A program made the position numbers and the translations under genes. DNA of 64,000 bases from Pedobacter nototheniae (GTDB lineage Bacteria > Bacteroidota > Bacteroidia > Sphingobacteriales > Sphingobacteriaceae): positions 1 to 64,000 of the forward strand of contig NZ_RQRS01000003.1 of NCBI RefSeq assembly GCF_004335085.1. The letters are read 5' to 3'. The stretch's first letter is position 1, and every line of letters begins with the position of its first letter. The notes under the pieces are model-generated. The model had not been told where the DNA came from. It ran no database searches and worked only from the letters and a program-made list of their open reading frames with translations. This document shows, piece by piece, positions 22,785 to 31,913 of the stretch.

Positions 22785-24869
22785 ATGGGATTAATGACAT
22801 TTTTGCGTAACCGAGCAGGCTATATCTTGGTCTTTGCTATAGGTTTTGCAATTGTTGCATTTTTAGTAGGCGATGCAATTAACGTGGGTAAGCCTTTCTG
22901 GGCCGCAAATCAAAAAACAGTAGGCTCAATTGATGGAAAAGATATCAGTATAGATGAGTTCACTCCAAAAGTAGATCAAAATTTAAATCAGTTTAAACAA
23001 CAGTATGGCGGTAGTGCAAATGCACAAATGACGGCTATGGCTGTAGATCAGGCTTGGAATGCAGAATTAGCCAGCGCATTGTTAACTAAAGAATATGATC
23101 GTTTAGGCTTAATCGTTTCTAACGATGAACTTATGGATTTATTGGTTGGTCAAAACCCTAGCCCATTAATTAAACAATATTTTGCTGATCCTAAAACTGG
23201 TCAAATTAACAGATTATCGTTAAACCAGTTTCTTAAATCAAAAGAGCCACAAGCTTTGCAACAATCAAATATGTTGCAAGAGGAAATTAAAAATCAGGCT
23301 TTACAACAAAAATATTCAAACTTGATCCGTAATTCGGTTTATGTAACTTCGTTGGAAGCTACTGATGAGTATACAAACCGTAATAAACTGGCTAACTTTA
23401 AATATGTAAGCTTGGATTATACTTCAATTCCTGATGCATCTGTTAAGTTATCAGAGTCTGATTATTCAGATTATTATAATGAAAATAAAGCACGCTTCAA
23501 CAATCCTCAAGATACACGTGCATTTGAATATGTTACTTTTAACATTAAACCAACAGCTGCAGATTCATTAGCTATTAAAACTCAAATCGAGAAAATTGCT
23601 GAAGATTTTAAAGTTGCTAAAAACGATTCGCTTTTTGCTGCAATCAACTCCGATGTTAAAGTTCCATATACTTATTTAACAAAAGGTAAATTAGATCCAG
23701 CTGTAGATTCTGCTGTATTCTCTTTGCCTGCCGGAAGTTTTTACGGTCCAAAATTAACTGGTAATTCTTATAAAGTTGTTAAAGTTATTTCAACTCGTTT
23801 TTCTCCTGATTCTGTTAAAGCAAGTCACATCTTAATCGATCCAGCCAAAGTTGGTGGTGATGATAAAGCGTTAAAACTTGCTGATTCATTAAAAGCATTA
23901 GCTGTAAAAGGAAGTAGTTTTGCTGAATTAGCTAAAAACTACAGTGTTGATGGTTCTAAAGATAAAGGTGGTGAGCTAGGAACTTTCGCCCGTGGTGCTA
24001 TGGTACCTGAATTTGAGAACGCAGCCTTCGATGGTAAAGCTGGAGATATTAAAGTAGTAAAATCTCAGTTCGGATATCACGTAATCAAAATTGAAAAACA
24101 AATAGGTTCATCTAAAGTAGCTAAGTTGGCTTATGTAGAGAAAGCATTAGGCGCAAGTAGCAAAACACAAGCTGCTGCTTACAAAGCTGCTAGCAATTTC
24201 TTGAGCGAAGTTAAAGGAAACGATTTTAATAAACTTGCTCAGCAAAAAGGATTAAAAGTTGCTATTGCTGATAAAATTACTCCAACTCAAGGTTTTGCTC
24301 CAGGATTAGATAATCCACGTAAATTAATTCAGGATGCTTATGCTGCTGATAAAGGAGATGTATTACCTGAAATTTACAACATGACAAATTCTTATGTTGT
24401 AGCTCATTTAACTGCAGTTAATCCTAAAGGTATTTTACCGTTAGAATCTGTTAAGAAAGAAATCGAGCCAATGGTTCGTAATGCTGTAAAAGCTAAAATG
24501 TTAAAAGATAAATTTGAGAAAGCTGGAAAATCTAGTTTAGATCAAATTGCTTCTAAAGTAGGTGGTGCAGTTAACCCAGTTCAAAACATTGTTTTTGCTA
24601 ACCCTATTATCCCAGGTGTGGCACAAGAAAATGCTTTAGTTGGTAGTGTATTCGGTTCTCAGCCAGGAAAAGTATCTCCTCCTGTAAACGGAGAGCGTGG
24701 CGTATATGTTTTCACAGTTGATGGATTTACAAATCCTGCTCCAATTGCAAACATGTTTAAACAAAAAGAAAGTATGTTGTTAAGTTTAGGTCAGCGTTCA
24801 TTAGGAGCAGCTTTCCAAGCTTTACAGGATAATGCGAAGATAAAAGACAATCGCGTGAAATTCTATTAA
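22785..24869 (+). CDS. Membrane-anchored peptidyl-prolyl isomerase (PpiD/SurA-like foldase)
   Basis: A 694-residue periplasmic foldase. An N-terminal membrane anchor (residues 12-30) is followed by a SurA_N-like chaperone domain (about 35-180). A parvulin PPIase domain is at about 340-440, with the motifs KASHILI, FAELAKNYSVDGSKDKGGELG and FGYHVIKI. A long C-terminal substrate-binding region with a second, degenerate PPIase-like repeat follows. The layout matches PpiD, which assists folding of outer-membrane and secreted proteins. It has its own promoter region and a terminator, so it is probably a single gene. Confidence 0.92.
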   Translation: MGLMTFLRNRAGYILVFAIGFAIVAFLVGDAINVGKPFWAANQKTVGSIDGKDISIDEFTPKVDQNLNQFKQQYGGSANAQMTAMAVDQAWNAELASALLTKEYDRLGLIVSNDELMDLLVGQNPSPLIKQYFADPKTGQINRLSLNQFLKSKEPQALQQSNMLQEEIKNQALQQKYSNLIRNSVYVTSLEATDEYTNRNKLANFKYVSLDYTSIPDASVKLSESDYSDYYNENKARFNNPQDTRAFEYVTFNIKPTAADSLAIKTQIEKIAEDFKVAKNDSLFAAINSDVKVPYTYLTKGKLDPAVDSAVFSLPAGSFYGPKLTGNSYKVVKVISTRFSPDSVKASHILIDPAKVGGDDKALKLADSLKALAVKGSSFAELAKNYSVDGSKDKGGELGTFARGAMVPEFENAAFDGKAGDIKVVKSQFGYHVIKIEKQIGSSKVAKLAYVEKALGASSKTQAAAYKAASNFLSEVKGNDFNKLAQQKGLKVAIADKITPTQGFAPGLDNPRKLIQDAYAADKGDVLPEIYNMTNSYVVAHLTAVNPKGILPLESVKKEIEPMVRNAVKAKMLKDKFEKAGKSSLDQIASKVGGAVNPVQNIVFANPIIPGVAQENALVGSVFGSQPGKVSPPVNGERGVYVFTVDGFTNPAPIANMFKQKESMLLSLGQRSLGAAFQALQDNAKIKDNRVKFY

Positions 24870-24890
24870 TTAGAAATTGCGTAATTTTGT

Positions 24891-24924
24891 AACCGTTCCA
24901 ATGTTAAGTTGGAACGGTTTTTTT
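24891..24924 (+). terminator. Rho-independent terminator of the foldase gene
   Basis: AACCGTTCCAA pairs perfectly with TTGGAACGGTT over a seven-base loop, followed by a T-run. The next gene starts 12 bases later at ATG 24936. Confidence 0.92.
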
Positions 24925-24935
24925 ATATAAGCAAA

Positions 24936-25451
24936 ATGGAAATCCAGGAAAACATCATCAATAAGGTAGCCAATAGCGGTTTAGTTACTTTAAATCTTGA
25001 AGATTATTACGATAAAGGTGAAAGAGTTCTCTATGATATTAAAGACAATCTTTTCCATGGTTTAATGCTCAAGGAAAAAGATTTTAGAGAGTTTATTAAA
25101 AGCCACGATTGGTCACAATATAAAGATAAGAATGTCGCCATTATTTGCTCAGCAGATGCAATAGTGCCAACTTGGGCTTATATGCTCTTGGCAAATAGAA
25201 TTAGTCCGTTTGCAAATGAGGTGGTTTTTGGGAGTTTAGAGACTTTAGAGGCCGTAATGTTTTCAAAAGCAATTGCTAAAATAGATCCCCAAGTTTATGC
25301 AAATGAACGCGTAGTTGTAAAAGGTTGTGGTGATATTGATGTACCGGTGGCAGCTTATGTTGAGATAACAAATTTGTTAACACCAGTAGTTAAAAGCATT
25401 ATGTTTGGAGAGCCATGCTCTACAGTTCCAGTGTTTAAGAGAAAAGATTAG
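24936..25451 (+). CDS. DUF2480 family protein
   Basis: A 171-residue soluble protein starting MEIQENIINKVANSGLVTLNLEDYY, the signature N-terminus of DUF2480. Further conserved segments are LKEKDFREFI, CSADAIVPTWAYMLLA and the C-terminal KGCGDIDVP and FGEPCSTVPV. The last two Cys-containing segments may bind a metal or a cluster (inference). The longer frame starting at TTG 24909 is rejected because it lies inside the terminator of the previous gene. Function unknown. Confidence 0.9.
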   Translation: MEIQENIINKVANSGLVTLNLEDYYDKGERVLYDIKDNLFHGLMLKEKDFREFIKSHDWSQYKDKNVAIICSADAIVPTWAYMLLANRISPFANEVVFGSLETLEAVMFSKAIAKIDPQVYANERVVVKGCGDIDVPVAAYVEITNLLTPVVKSIMFGEPCSTVPVFKRKD

Positions 25452-25545
25452 AAAAATTGGTTTACTTTTTGCATATCTTCATAACGGTTACTGTAAACTA
25501 ATAATTAGGTTGTTGCAGGACTAACACAAATGAAAATATAAGCAA

Positions 25546-26319
25546 ATGAAAAAACTATTTTTAATCGCAATAGTCACGGCAAGTGCGCTATTTACAAATG
25601 CCCAGGAATTGCCATTGAAAAAGGAACCTGTTTTTCAAGATGGAGAAATTTTGCAATATAAGCTCAGGTATGGTTTTATTACGGCAGCCGAAGCAACAAT
25701 TAAGGTAACAAACTCTGATCTGAAATTTGATAATAAACCAACGTATAAGCTTACTGTTGACGCACAAACATCAGGTACTTTTGATATTTTCTATAAAATA
25801 AGAGACCATTACGATTCTTATATTGATAAAACGGATTTAACACCATATTTCTATCAGGAAAATATTAGAGAGGCCAGTTACACAAGGCAGGATAAAGCTC
25901 GCTTTACCCAAGATGCAAAAAAAGTAGTTTCAAACCGAGGTACATTTACAACGCCAACAACACAAACTTTTGACTTGGTTTCTGCTTATTATTTTGCAAG
26001 AAGCCTTGATATTACGAAGCTTAAAATTGGCGATAAGTTTAAACTTAATTACTTTCTTGGAGATGAAATATCTGCTCTGGAAATTGAATACGTAGGTAAA
26101 GAAACCGTAAAAAATAAATTAGGAAATATAAGATGCCTTAAGTTTAGCCCATCTATAAAACCGGGACGTATCTTTAAAAAAGATAGCCGTTTGTATTTAT
26201 GGGTTACTGACGACGGAAACCGGGTGCCAGTTAAAGCTCAAGTGGAAATATTGGTAGGTGCAGTAACTATGGAATTAAAATCTGCACAAGGCTTAAAATA
26301 TGCTATAGCAAAAGAATAA
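25546..26319 (+). CDS. DUF3108 family secreted protein
   Basis: A 257-residue protein with a signal peptide (residues 1-19, ending TNAQ). The mature region begins with EILQYKLRYGFITAAEATIKV, typical of DUF3108, and continues as a single beta-rich domain with YDSYID, LDITKLKIGDKFKLNYF and the C-terminal WVTDDGNRVPVKAQVEIL. It is predicted to sit in the periplasm with an LolA/LptA-like beta half-barrel; function unknown. It overlaps the following DUF3109 gene by one base. Confidence 0.85.
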   Translation: MKKLFLIAIVTASALFTNAQELPLKKEPVFQDGEILQYKLRYGFITAAEATIKVTNSDLKFDNKPTYKLTVDAQTSGTFDIFYKIRDHYDSYIDKTDLTPYFYQENIREASYTRQDKARFTQDAKKVVSNRGTFTTPTTQTFDLVSAYYFARSLDITKLKIGDKFKLNYFLGDEISALEIEYVGKETVKNKLGNIRCLKFSPSIKPGRIFKKDSRLYLWVTDDGNRVPVKAQVEILVGAVTMELKSAQGLKYAIAKE

Positions 26320-26891
26320 TGATGATAGAAGTAGAACAGGTGCTGGTGCACGAAGATGTTTTGAAGGAGAACTTTGTATGTAACTTAACTAAATGCAAAG
26401 GGATTTGTTGTGTGGAAGGAGATTCTGGAGCACCTTTGGATAATGAAGAAAAAGCTATTCTTGAAGATATTTATCCAAAAATTAAGCATCTGTTAAATGA
26501 AAAAGGTATAAAAGCTATTGAAGAGCAAGGTGTATATGTTATTGATGAAGATGGAGATTTAACTACACCTTGTGTAGATAAAAATAAAGAATGTGCTTAT
26601 GTACTTTTCGAGGGAGGGATTACTAAATGCGCAATCGAAAAAGCATACGAGCAAGGTATTGTAGATTGGCAGAAACCAATTTCTTGCCACCTTTATCCAA
26701 TACGGATAACAAAATACCCAGAGTTTGATGTGCTAAATTACGACAGGTGGCATATTTGCCATGACGCATGTACTTTTGGTCGTGAATTAAAGGTTCCAGT
26801 TTATAGTTTTCTTAAAGGGCCACTTGTTCGTAAATATGGCGAAGAGTGGTACAAATCTCTAGAAGAAAGCGTAGCATTAGAAAATCTTTAG
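26319..26891 (+). CDS. DUF3109 family Cys-rich protein
   Basis: A 190-residue soluble protein with ordered cysteines: FVCNLTKCKGICCVEGD (residues about 19-35), PCVDKNKECAYV, CAIEKAYEQG, SCHLYPIR and ICHDAC. This spacing defines DUF3109, related to the YkgJ zinc/iron-cluster group. It very likely binds a metal or an iron-sulfur cluster; no reaction is known. The first ATG overlaps the previous stop (TAATG), which favours coupling; a second Met follows directly. Convergent with the S24 regulator gene. Confidence 0.9.
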   Translation: MMIEVEQVLVHEDVLKENFVCNLTKCKGICCVEGDSGAPLDNEEKAILEDIYPKIKHLLNEKGIKAIEEQGVYVIDEDGDLTTPCVDKNKECAYVLFEGGITKCAIEKAYEQGIVDWQKPISCHLYPIRITKYPEFDVLNYDRWHICHDACTFGRELKVPVYSFLKGPLVRKYGEEWYKSLEESVALENL

Positions 26892-26900
26892 ATATTCTAC

Positions 26901-27551
26901 TTAAATTGAATTCCTAGTAATTTTACCTTTAATGAGATAAAGAGCAATAATGCTGCTTCGATCAATAACTATATCTCCTTTGTAATCTGGATTATAGGAA
27001 CGAAGTATAAGTTTATTTCCGTTTTTATGTTCGTAAATAAGTTTAATGCTTCTTAAATTATTTGTTTTAGCATCAGTCATAATTATATAAGCCTCTCCCC
27101 ATTGCAGTATTTCGTAATTGGTGATTTCTTTTACCGCAATAATCTCTCCGGCAGCATACTTAGGGTACATACTATCACCATATACCGGAAGATATGCACT
27201 GCAATCATTGAAAGGCTGATAATTCACTAAATATTCAGCACGATCTTCTTCCAGAATTAACTTATCTGAATCTGAAAGACTAATGTCAAAATAAGGAACA
27301 CCATCTTTCGGTTTAGAAACAATAACCGTTTTAAGAATTGGTTCGCCCACGCCAGTTTCCAACCATTCTATGTTTACCCCTAAAATAAGATTAAGCTTAT
27401 CCTTAACGGCATTTGATATACCCATTCCTTTTTTCTCACGAAAAATATCTGAAAGAGAGCCTTGCTGGATTTTAATCTTATCGGCAAGCTCCTTTTGTGT
27501 CTTAAAATGTAATATATCAATTAGTGTTTTTAATCTTTGATTTTCCGTCAT
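26901..27551 (-). CDS. XRE-type repressor with S24 peptidase-like C-terminus
   Basis: A 216-residue regulator. The N-terminal helix-turn-helix (residues 4-60) shows TQKELADKIKIQQGSLSDIFREKKGM. The C-terminal S24 domain has the catalytic-type Ser in GDSMYP (Ser127) and a Lys in the expected place (SIKLI, Lys170). However, the Ala-Gly or Cys-Gly self-cleavage site normally found ahead of the Ser is not visible, so RecA-stimulated autocleavage is doubtful. It is divergent from the unrecognised gene at 27658 with a near-palindrome between them. Similar repressors occur in phages, but no phage genes are present. Confidence 0.88.
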   Translation of the reverse strand: MTENQRLKTLIDILHFKTQKELADKIKIQQGSLSDIFREKKGMGISNAVKDKLNLILGVNIEWLETGVGEPILKTVIVSKPKDGVPYFDISLSDSDKLILEEDRAEYLVNYQPFNDCSAYLPVYGDSMYPKYAAGEIIAVKEITNYEILQWGEAYIIMTDAKTNNLRSIKLIYEHKNGNKLILRSYNPDYKGDIVIDRSSIIALYLIKGKITRNSI

Positions 27552-27593
27552 TACGATTGTTGATAAGATTTTATAATAATTTGTGTATAATCT

Positions 27594-27616
27594 AATTAAA
27601 CTTGTTAAGTTTGATT
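27594..27616. promoter_or_regulatory. Candidate operator between the S24 regulator and its divergent neighbour
   Basis: AATTAAACTT and AAGTTTGATT form 10-base arms around GTT with one mismatch. It is located about midway between the two divergent starts (27551 and 27658). Binding by the adjacent repressor is inference. Confidence 0.45.
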
Positions 27617-27657
27617 ATGCTAATGTAGGTTAAAAAATACAAACTAAATAGAAGTTT

Positions 27658-28368
27658 ATGGAAAATACTAATGAAATTTATTTTGAAGAGTGTTGTTTTA
27701 TTGAATCTGCTAGTCAATTTTTTGATTTTGATAAAATTATAAAGGACAATTATTTAATTGAAGATCAGTTTGATTGTAGCTGTCCGTTAGTTTTAGACGA
27801 AAAGTATCAGAAAAATCCATATTTATTTATAGAGTACTTTTTTAGTATTGATGGATTGGCAGGGCACAAGAAACATTTACATAAATGGTTTAAAACAGCA
27901 TTAGCCGAGAAAAAAAATATTTCAAAAGCTAAAGATTTTCTATTTTTTCACAACATGTTTACCCAATTATTAAACGTAGGATTTATAATCATAAGTAAAC
28001 AAGTTCATTATTCACCTGAAAAAACTTATACCAGTAATACAGAAACTTTTGGGCAATGGTTAATTAGAATTCAAAATAATTCGATTAGTAGCGGAAATTA
28101 TTCTGTTAATGACTTTGAAGTTTCGTCTCTGAGCGCAAAGGAAAAGGATAATCCTTATTTATTTCTTCAAAAGGCGTTAACCATAAATAAGGTAAAAAAG
28201 ATACGTTACGGAATGCTTGAATGGTTTGAGTCTACTCTTCATAAGGGAATGAGCATTGAAGATTTGGACTCTATTTATTTGTTTAGTCAATATGAGTTTA
28301 TGACTAAGTTTTTAGAAGCAACTTACTTGATTGTTATAAATGAAAAGGAAATTAATTTATTAAATTAA
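27658..28368 (+). CDS. Unrecognised protein made of two copies of one helical module
   Basis: A 236-residue soluble protein. Residues 53-114 and 165-229 are clearly related: both begin NPYLF, both have a WF pair (77-78 and 189-190) at the same distance, and both continue with a basic/acidic linker and a hydrophobic helix (FLFFHNMFTQLL versus YLFSQYEFMTKFL) ending in a beta-like II(V/I)(S/N)K/E. A 50-residue link joins them. I have the impression that similar single modules exist in unannotated Bacteroidota proteins, but I cannot name them. It is divergent from the S24 repressor and 83 bp upstream of rfbB. Confidence 0.75.
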   Translation: MENTNEIYFEECCFIESASQFFDFDKIIKDNYLIEDQFDCSCPLVLDEKYQKNPYLFIEYFFSIDGLAGHKKHLHKWFKTALAEKKNISKAKDFLFFHNMFTQLLNVGFIIISKQVHYSPEKTYTSNTETFGQWLIRIQNNSISSGNYSVNDFEVSSLSAKEKDNPYLFLQKALTINKVKKIRYGMLEWFESTLHKGMSIEDLDSIYLFSQYEFMTKFLEATYLIVINEKEINLLN

Positions 28369-28433
28369 AACAGGGATTTGCTCGTTCATTGGTATAATAA
28401 TTGCTTAATTGCAAATTCTATGTTATTTTAGCC

Positions 28434-28441
28434 GACTGTAA
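28434..28441 (+). promoter_or_regulatory. Possible -7 element of the rfb operon
   Basis: TATTTTAG matches TAnnTTTG at seven of eight bases and ends 10 bases before the GTG start of rfbB. TTG at 28409-28411 may be a weak -33. Modest support. Confidence 0.3.
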
Positions 28442-28451
28442 ACATTATACT

Positions 28452-29504
28452 GTGAAAAAAATTCTAATTACCGGTGGAGCAGGTTTTATTGGCTCTCATG
28501 TTGTTCGTCGTTTTGTGAACAATTATCCACAATATGAAATCGTAAACTTAGATAAGCTTACTTATGCTGGTAACTTAGCCAATTTGACTGATATTGAAAA
28601 TAAGCCCAATTATAGGTTTGTTAAGGAAGATATTACAGATGCGATAGCAATAAGTGAACTTTTTAAGAATGAAAATTTTGATGCTGTTATCCATTTAGCG
28701 GCTGAAAGTCATGTCGATCGATCAATTACAGATCCAACTGCCTTTGTTATGACAAATGTTATTGGAACTGTAAACCTATTAAATGCAGCCCGAGAATTTT
28801 GGAAAGGTGACTACGATAAAAAAAGATTTTATCATGTAAGCACCGATGAGGTATACGGTGCTTTAGGAGAAGAAGGTATGTTTACTGAAACTACAGCTTA
28901 TGATCCGCACAGTCCTTATTCGGCTTCGAAAGCAAGTTCTGATCATTTTGTAAGAGCTTATCATGATACCTACGGAATTGATTGTGTGATTTCGAATTGT
29001 TCAAACAATTATGGTTCTCATCACTTCCCAGAGAAATTGATTCCACTTGCCATTAACAATATCAAAAATAATAAACCTGTGCCTGTTTATGGTAAAGGAG
29101 AAAATGTTCGTGATTGGTTATGGGTAGAAGATCATGCAAGAGCGATTGATGTAATCTTTCATAACTCGAAAACTGGCGATACTTACAATATTGGTGGACA
29201 TAATGAATGGAAAAATATTGATCTAATTAATTTGCTTTGTAACATCATGGATCAAAAATTAGGACGTGAAGCTGGTGAATCTGCAAAGTTAATTACTTAT
29301 GTAACCGATAGAGCAGGACATGATTTACGTTATGCAATAGATTCTTCTAAACTACAAAATCAATTGGATTGGGTGCCAAGTTTGCAATTTGAAGAAGGAT
29401 TAGCCAAAACTGTTGATTGGTATCTTCAAAACGAAGATTGGTTAAATAATGTAACCTCTGGCAATTATCAATCTTATTACAAGCAGCAATACAACAATAA
29501 ATAA
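28452..29504 (+). CDS. rfbB: dTDP-glucose 4,6-dehydratase
   Basis: Second step of dTDP-L-rhamnose synthesis. The GTG start at 28452 yields a 350-residue protein beginning VKKILITGGAGFIGSHV, the expected Rossmann N-terminus; an upstream TTG frame adds 17 non-conserved residues. Visible motifs: TGGAGFIGS, AAESHVDRSI, STDEVYG, YSASKASSDH (catalytic Tyr-x-x-x-Lys), NCSNNYG and RDWLWVEDHARA. First gene of the four-gene rfbBCDA operon and of the polysaccharide locus. Confidence 0.97.
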   Translation: MKKILITGGAGFIGSHVVRRFVNNYPQYEIVNLDKLTYAGNLANLTDIENKPNYRFVKEDITDAIAISELFKNENFDAVIHLAAESHVDRSITDPTAFVMTNVIGTVNLLNAAREFWKGDYDKKRFYHVSTDEVYGALGEEGMFTETTAYDPHSPYSASKASSDHFVRAYHDTYGIDCVISNCSNNYGSHHFPEKLIPLAINNIKNNKPVPVYGKGENVRDWLWVEDHARAIDVIFHNSKTGDTYNIGGHNEWKNIDLINLLCNIMDQKLGREAGESAKLITYVTDRAGHDLRYAIDSSKLQNQLDWVPSLQFEEGLAKTVDWYLQNEDWLNNVTSGNYQSYYKQQYNNK

Positions 29505-30053
29505 ATGGAAATAGAACAAACGGGTTTAAAGGATTGTGTAATTATTAAACCAAGAGTGTTTGAAGACCCAAGAGGTTATTTTTTTGAAAGTTTTAATCGT
29601 AATACTTTTGAAGAAAAAACTGGGCAATCGGGGGCTTTTGTACAAGATAATCAATCTTTTTCTTCCTATGGAGTGATTAGAGGCTTACACAAACAAGGCG
29701 GTGAATTTGCACAAGCCAAACTAGTACGTGTTTTAAAAGGTGAAGTTTTAGATGTAGCTGTTGATGCCCGTCCGGATTCTCCAACTTTTGGGAAACATTT
29801 TGCAATAAAGCTGAGTGCTGAAAATAAGCTTCAGTTATATGTTCCAAGAGGTTTTTTACATGGTTTTTCTGTTTTAAGTGAAACTGCAGAGTTTTTTTAT
29901 AAATGTGATAACTTCTATAATAAAGAATCAGAGCAGGGAATTATGTTTAACGATCCTGATTTAAATATTGATTGGTTAATTCCATCCGGGAAAGAATCTG
30001 TATCAGAAAAAGATCTTATCTTAAATTCGTTTTCATCTTTATTAAATGGGTAA
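29505..30053 (+). CDS. rfbC: dTDP-4-dehydrorhamnose 3,5-epimerase
   Basis: Third step of dTDP-L-rhamnose synthesis, a double epimerisation. The 182-residue cupin protein contains IIKPRVFEDPRGYFFESFN, QDNQSFSSYGVIRGLHKQ (catalytic His), KGEVLDVAVDARPDSPTFGKH and the conserved GFLHGFSVLSETAEFFYKCD. It begins immediately after the rfbB stop (no intergenic base) and overlaps rfbD by eight bases. Confidence 0.97.
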   Translation: MEIEQTGLKDCVIIKPRVFEDPRGYFFESFNRNTFEEKTGQSGAFVQDNQSFSSYGVIRGLHKQGGEFAQAKLVRVLKGEVLDVAVDARPDSPTFGKHFAIKLSAENKLQLYVPRGFLHGFSVLSETAEFFYKCDNFYNKESEQGIMFNDPDLNIDWLIPSGKESVSEKDLILNSFSSLLNG

Positions 30054-30906
30054 AATATTAATAATCGGGGCAGGTGGTCAGCTAGGTCAATGCCTTAAAA
30101 CCGTTGCTGAAAGAAAAGGCATTATAGAAATTGTTTTTCCTTCCGAACAAGAAGCAAATATTTTGAATCCTGAACTTTTAGCAGCTTTATTCGAAAAAGA
30201 AAAGCCCGCATATTTAATAAATTGTGCTGCATACACCGCTGTTGATAAAGCTGAGGATGAAACTGATTTAGCGAAAGCTGTTAATGAAACCGGCGCTCTA
30301 TATTTAGCTCAAACTTGCAAAAAATATAACGCAACACTGATCCACATATCTACAGATTTTGTTTTTGAAGGTAATGAAGTTAAGTTATTGTCTGAGGATG
30401 ATTTTGCAAAACCAATAAACATATATGGTGTTACCAAACTAGATGGTGAAAAGGCTATTTCATCCGTGTTAAAAGAATATTTTATTCTTCGTACCAGTTG
30501 GTTATACTCAGAATATGCAAACAATTTTGTTAAAACCATGCTAAAATTGGGAGCAGAACGAGATGAGTTAAATATTATAGCAGATCAGGTAGGTACGCCA
30601 ACTTATGCAATTGATTTAGCAAATACCATTTTTGAGATCATTAATTCAGGCAGCCAAGAATATGGTTTATATCATTATAGTAATGAAGGCGTAACCTCTT
30701 GGTTCGATTTTGCAAAAGCTATATTTGATATTAGTGAAACAAAGGTAAAAGTTAATCCAATTCCTGGATCAGCTTACCCAACTAAAGCTACTCGTCCTCC
30801 ATTTTCAGTAATGGATAAAACGAAAATTAAAACAACCTTTAAATTGTCGATTCCATATTGGAGAGATAGTTTAGTAGAGTGCATAAATCAACTAAAAAAT
30901 AACTAA
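30046..30906 (+). CDS. rfbD: dTDP-4-dehydrorhamnose reductase
   Basis: Last step of dTDP-L-rhamnose synthesis. A 286-residue SDR with GAGGQLGQ (residues 8-15), NCAAYTAVDKAEDE, STDFVFEG, YGVTKLDGE (Tyr-x-x-x-Lys) and RTSWLYSEYANNFVKTML. The C-terminal TKATRPPFSVMDKTK is the expected RP-containing substrate-binding stretch. The start overlaps rfbC by eight bases. Confidence 0.97.
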   Translation: MGKILIIGAGGQLGQCLKTVAERKGIIEIVFPSEQEANILNPELLAALFEKEKPAYLINCAAYTAVDKAEDETDLAKAVNETGALYLAQTCKKYNATLIHISTDFVFEGNEVKLLSEDDFAKPINIYGVTKLDGEKAISSVLKEYFILRTSWLYSEYANNFVKTMLKLGAERDELNIIADQVGTPTYAIDLANTIFEIINSGSQEYGLYHYSNEGVTSWFDFAKAIFDISETKVKVNPIPGSAYPTKATRPPFSVMDKTKIKTTFKLSIPYWRDSLVECINQLKNN

Positions 30907-30921
30907 CCATAAATATATAAT

Positions 30922-31782
30922 ATGAAAGGTATAATTCTGGCCGGAGGAAGTGGAACTCGCTTGCATCCTTTAACACTTGCGTGTAGTAAACAAATGATGC
31001 CGGTTTATGATAAGCCGATGATTTATTATCCATTATCAACCTTAATGTTGGCGGGTATTAAAGAAATCCTTATTATATCTACTCCGCATGATTTGCCTAA
31101 CTTTGAGAAGTTACTAGGTGATGGGAGCAATTTAGGCTGTAAATTTAGTTATGCTGTACAGCATGAGCCCAACGGACTTGCACAAGCTTTTGTAATTGGA
31201 GAAGAATTTATTGGAAAAGATAAAGTAGCCCTAGTTTTAGGCGATAATATTTTTCATGGAGATGGAATGGCTAAGCTATTGCAGGCTAGTTCTGATCCCG
31301 ATGGTGGTGTTGTCTTTGCTTATCAGGTATCAGATCCTGAGCGTTACGGAGTTGTTGAGTTTGATGAAAATAAAAAAGCGATTTCAATTGAAGAAAAGCC
31401 TGAAAAGCCTAAATCTGATTATGCTGTTCCAGGCTTGTATTTCTATGATAACGAAGTAGTAGAAATCGCTAAAAATATAAAGCCATCACCGCGTGGTGAA
31501 TATGAAATTACAGATGTAAATAGGGTATATCTAGAGCGAGGAAAACTTAAGGTTGGAGTTTTAAGTAGAGGAACTGCATGGTTAGATACGGGTACTTTTA
31601 CATCCTTAATGCAAGCAGGTCAGTTTGTTCAAATTATTGAGGAACGCCAGGGATTAAAAATTGGTTGCATTGAAGAAATTGCTTACAGAATGGGCTTTAT
31701 TACCGCAGATCAGCTTAGAGCAATTGCAACCCCATTAGTGAAAAGTGGTTATGGTAGCTATTTGCTAAAACAAATAAAATAA
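30922..31782 (+). CDS. rfbA: Glucose-1-phosphate thymidylyltransferase
   Basis: Makes dTDP-glucose, the entry point of the dTDP-rhamnose pathway. The 286-residue protein begins [24 protein letters not shown], with [31 protein letters not shown], the [23 protein letters not shown] segment and the TWLDTGTF active-site region. Last gene of the rfb operon, followed by a bulged terminator. Confidence 0.97.
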   Translation: MKGIILAGGSGTRLHPLTLACSKQMMPVYDKPMIYYPLSTLMLAGIKEILIISTPHDLPNFEKLLGDGSNLGCKFSYAVQHEPNGLAQAFVIGEEFIGKDKVALVLGDNIFHGDGMAKLLQASSDPDGGVVFAYQVSDPERYGVVEFDENKKAISIEEKPEKPKSDYAVPGLYFYDNEVVEIAKNIKPSPRGEYEITDVNRVYLERGKLKVGVLSRGTAWLDTGTFTSLMQAGQFVQIIEERQGLKIGCIEEIAYRMGFITADQLRAIATPLVKSGYGSYLLKQIK

Positions 31783-31802
31783 AGGAATACAAATAAAATT
31801 TT

Positions 31803-31838
31803 TAGCCCAAACCTAATTTAAGGTTGGGCTATTTTTTT
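31803..31838 (+). terminator. Terminator of rfbBCDA
   Basis: AGCCCAAACCT pairs with AGGTTGGGCT with one bulged base, followed by seven T. Confidence 0.85.
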
Positions 31839-31864
31839 GTCTGATAGATATTAATTAATCCTCT

Positions 31865-31895
31865 TTTGCACTCCTTCACAAAACACATATCTTTA
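31865..31895 (+). promoter_or_regulatory. Promoter of the UDP-HexNAc dehydrogenase gene
   Basis: TTTG at 31865-31868, 19-bp spacer, TATCTTTA at 31888-31895 (seven of eight to TAnnTTTG), 18 bases before ATG 31914. It restarts transcription after the rfb terminator. Confidence 0.6.
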
Positions 31896-31913
31896 CATTT
31901 AGAATAATAATAA

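Noticed and set aside
26901..28368. Possible prophage or integrative element
   Set aside because: The S24 repressor looks phage-like, but there is no integrase, terminase, tail gene or attachment-site duplication around it.
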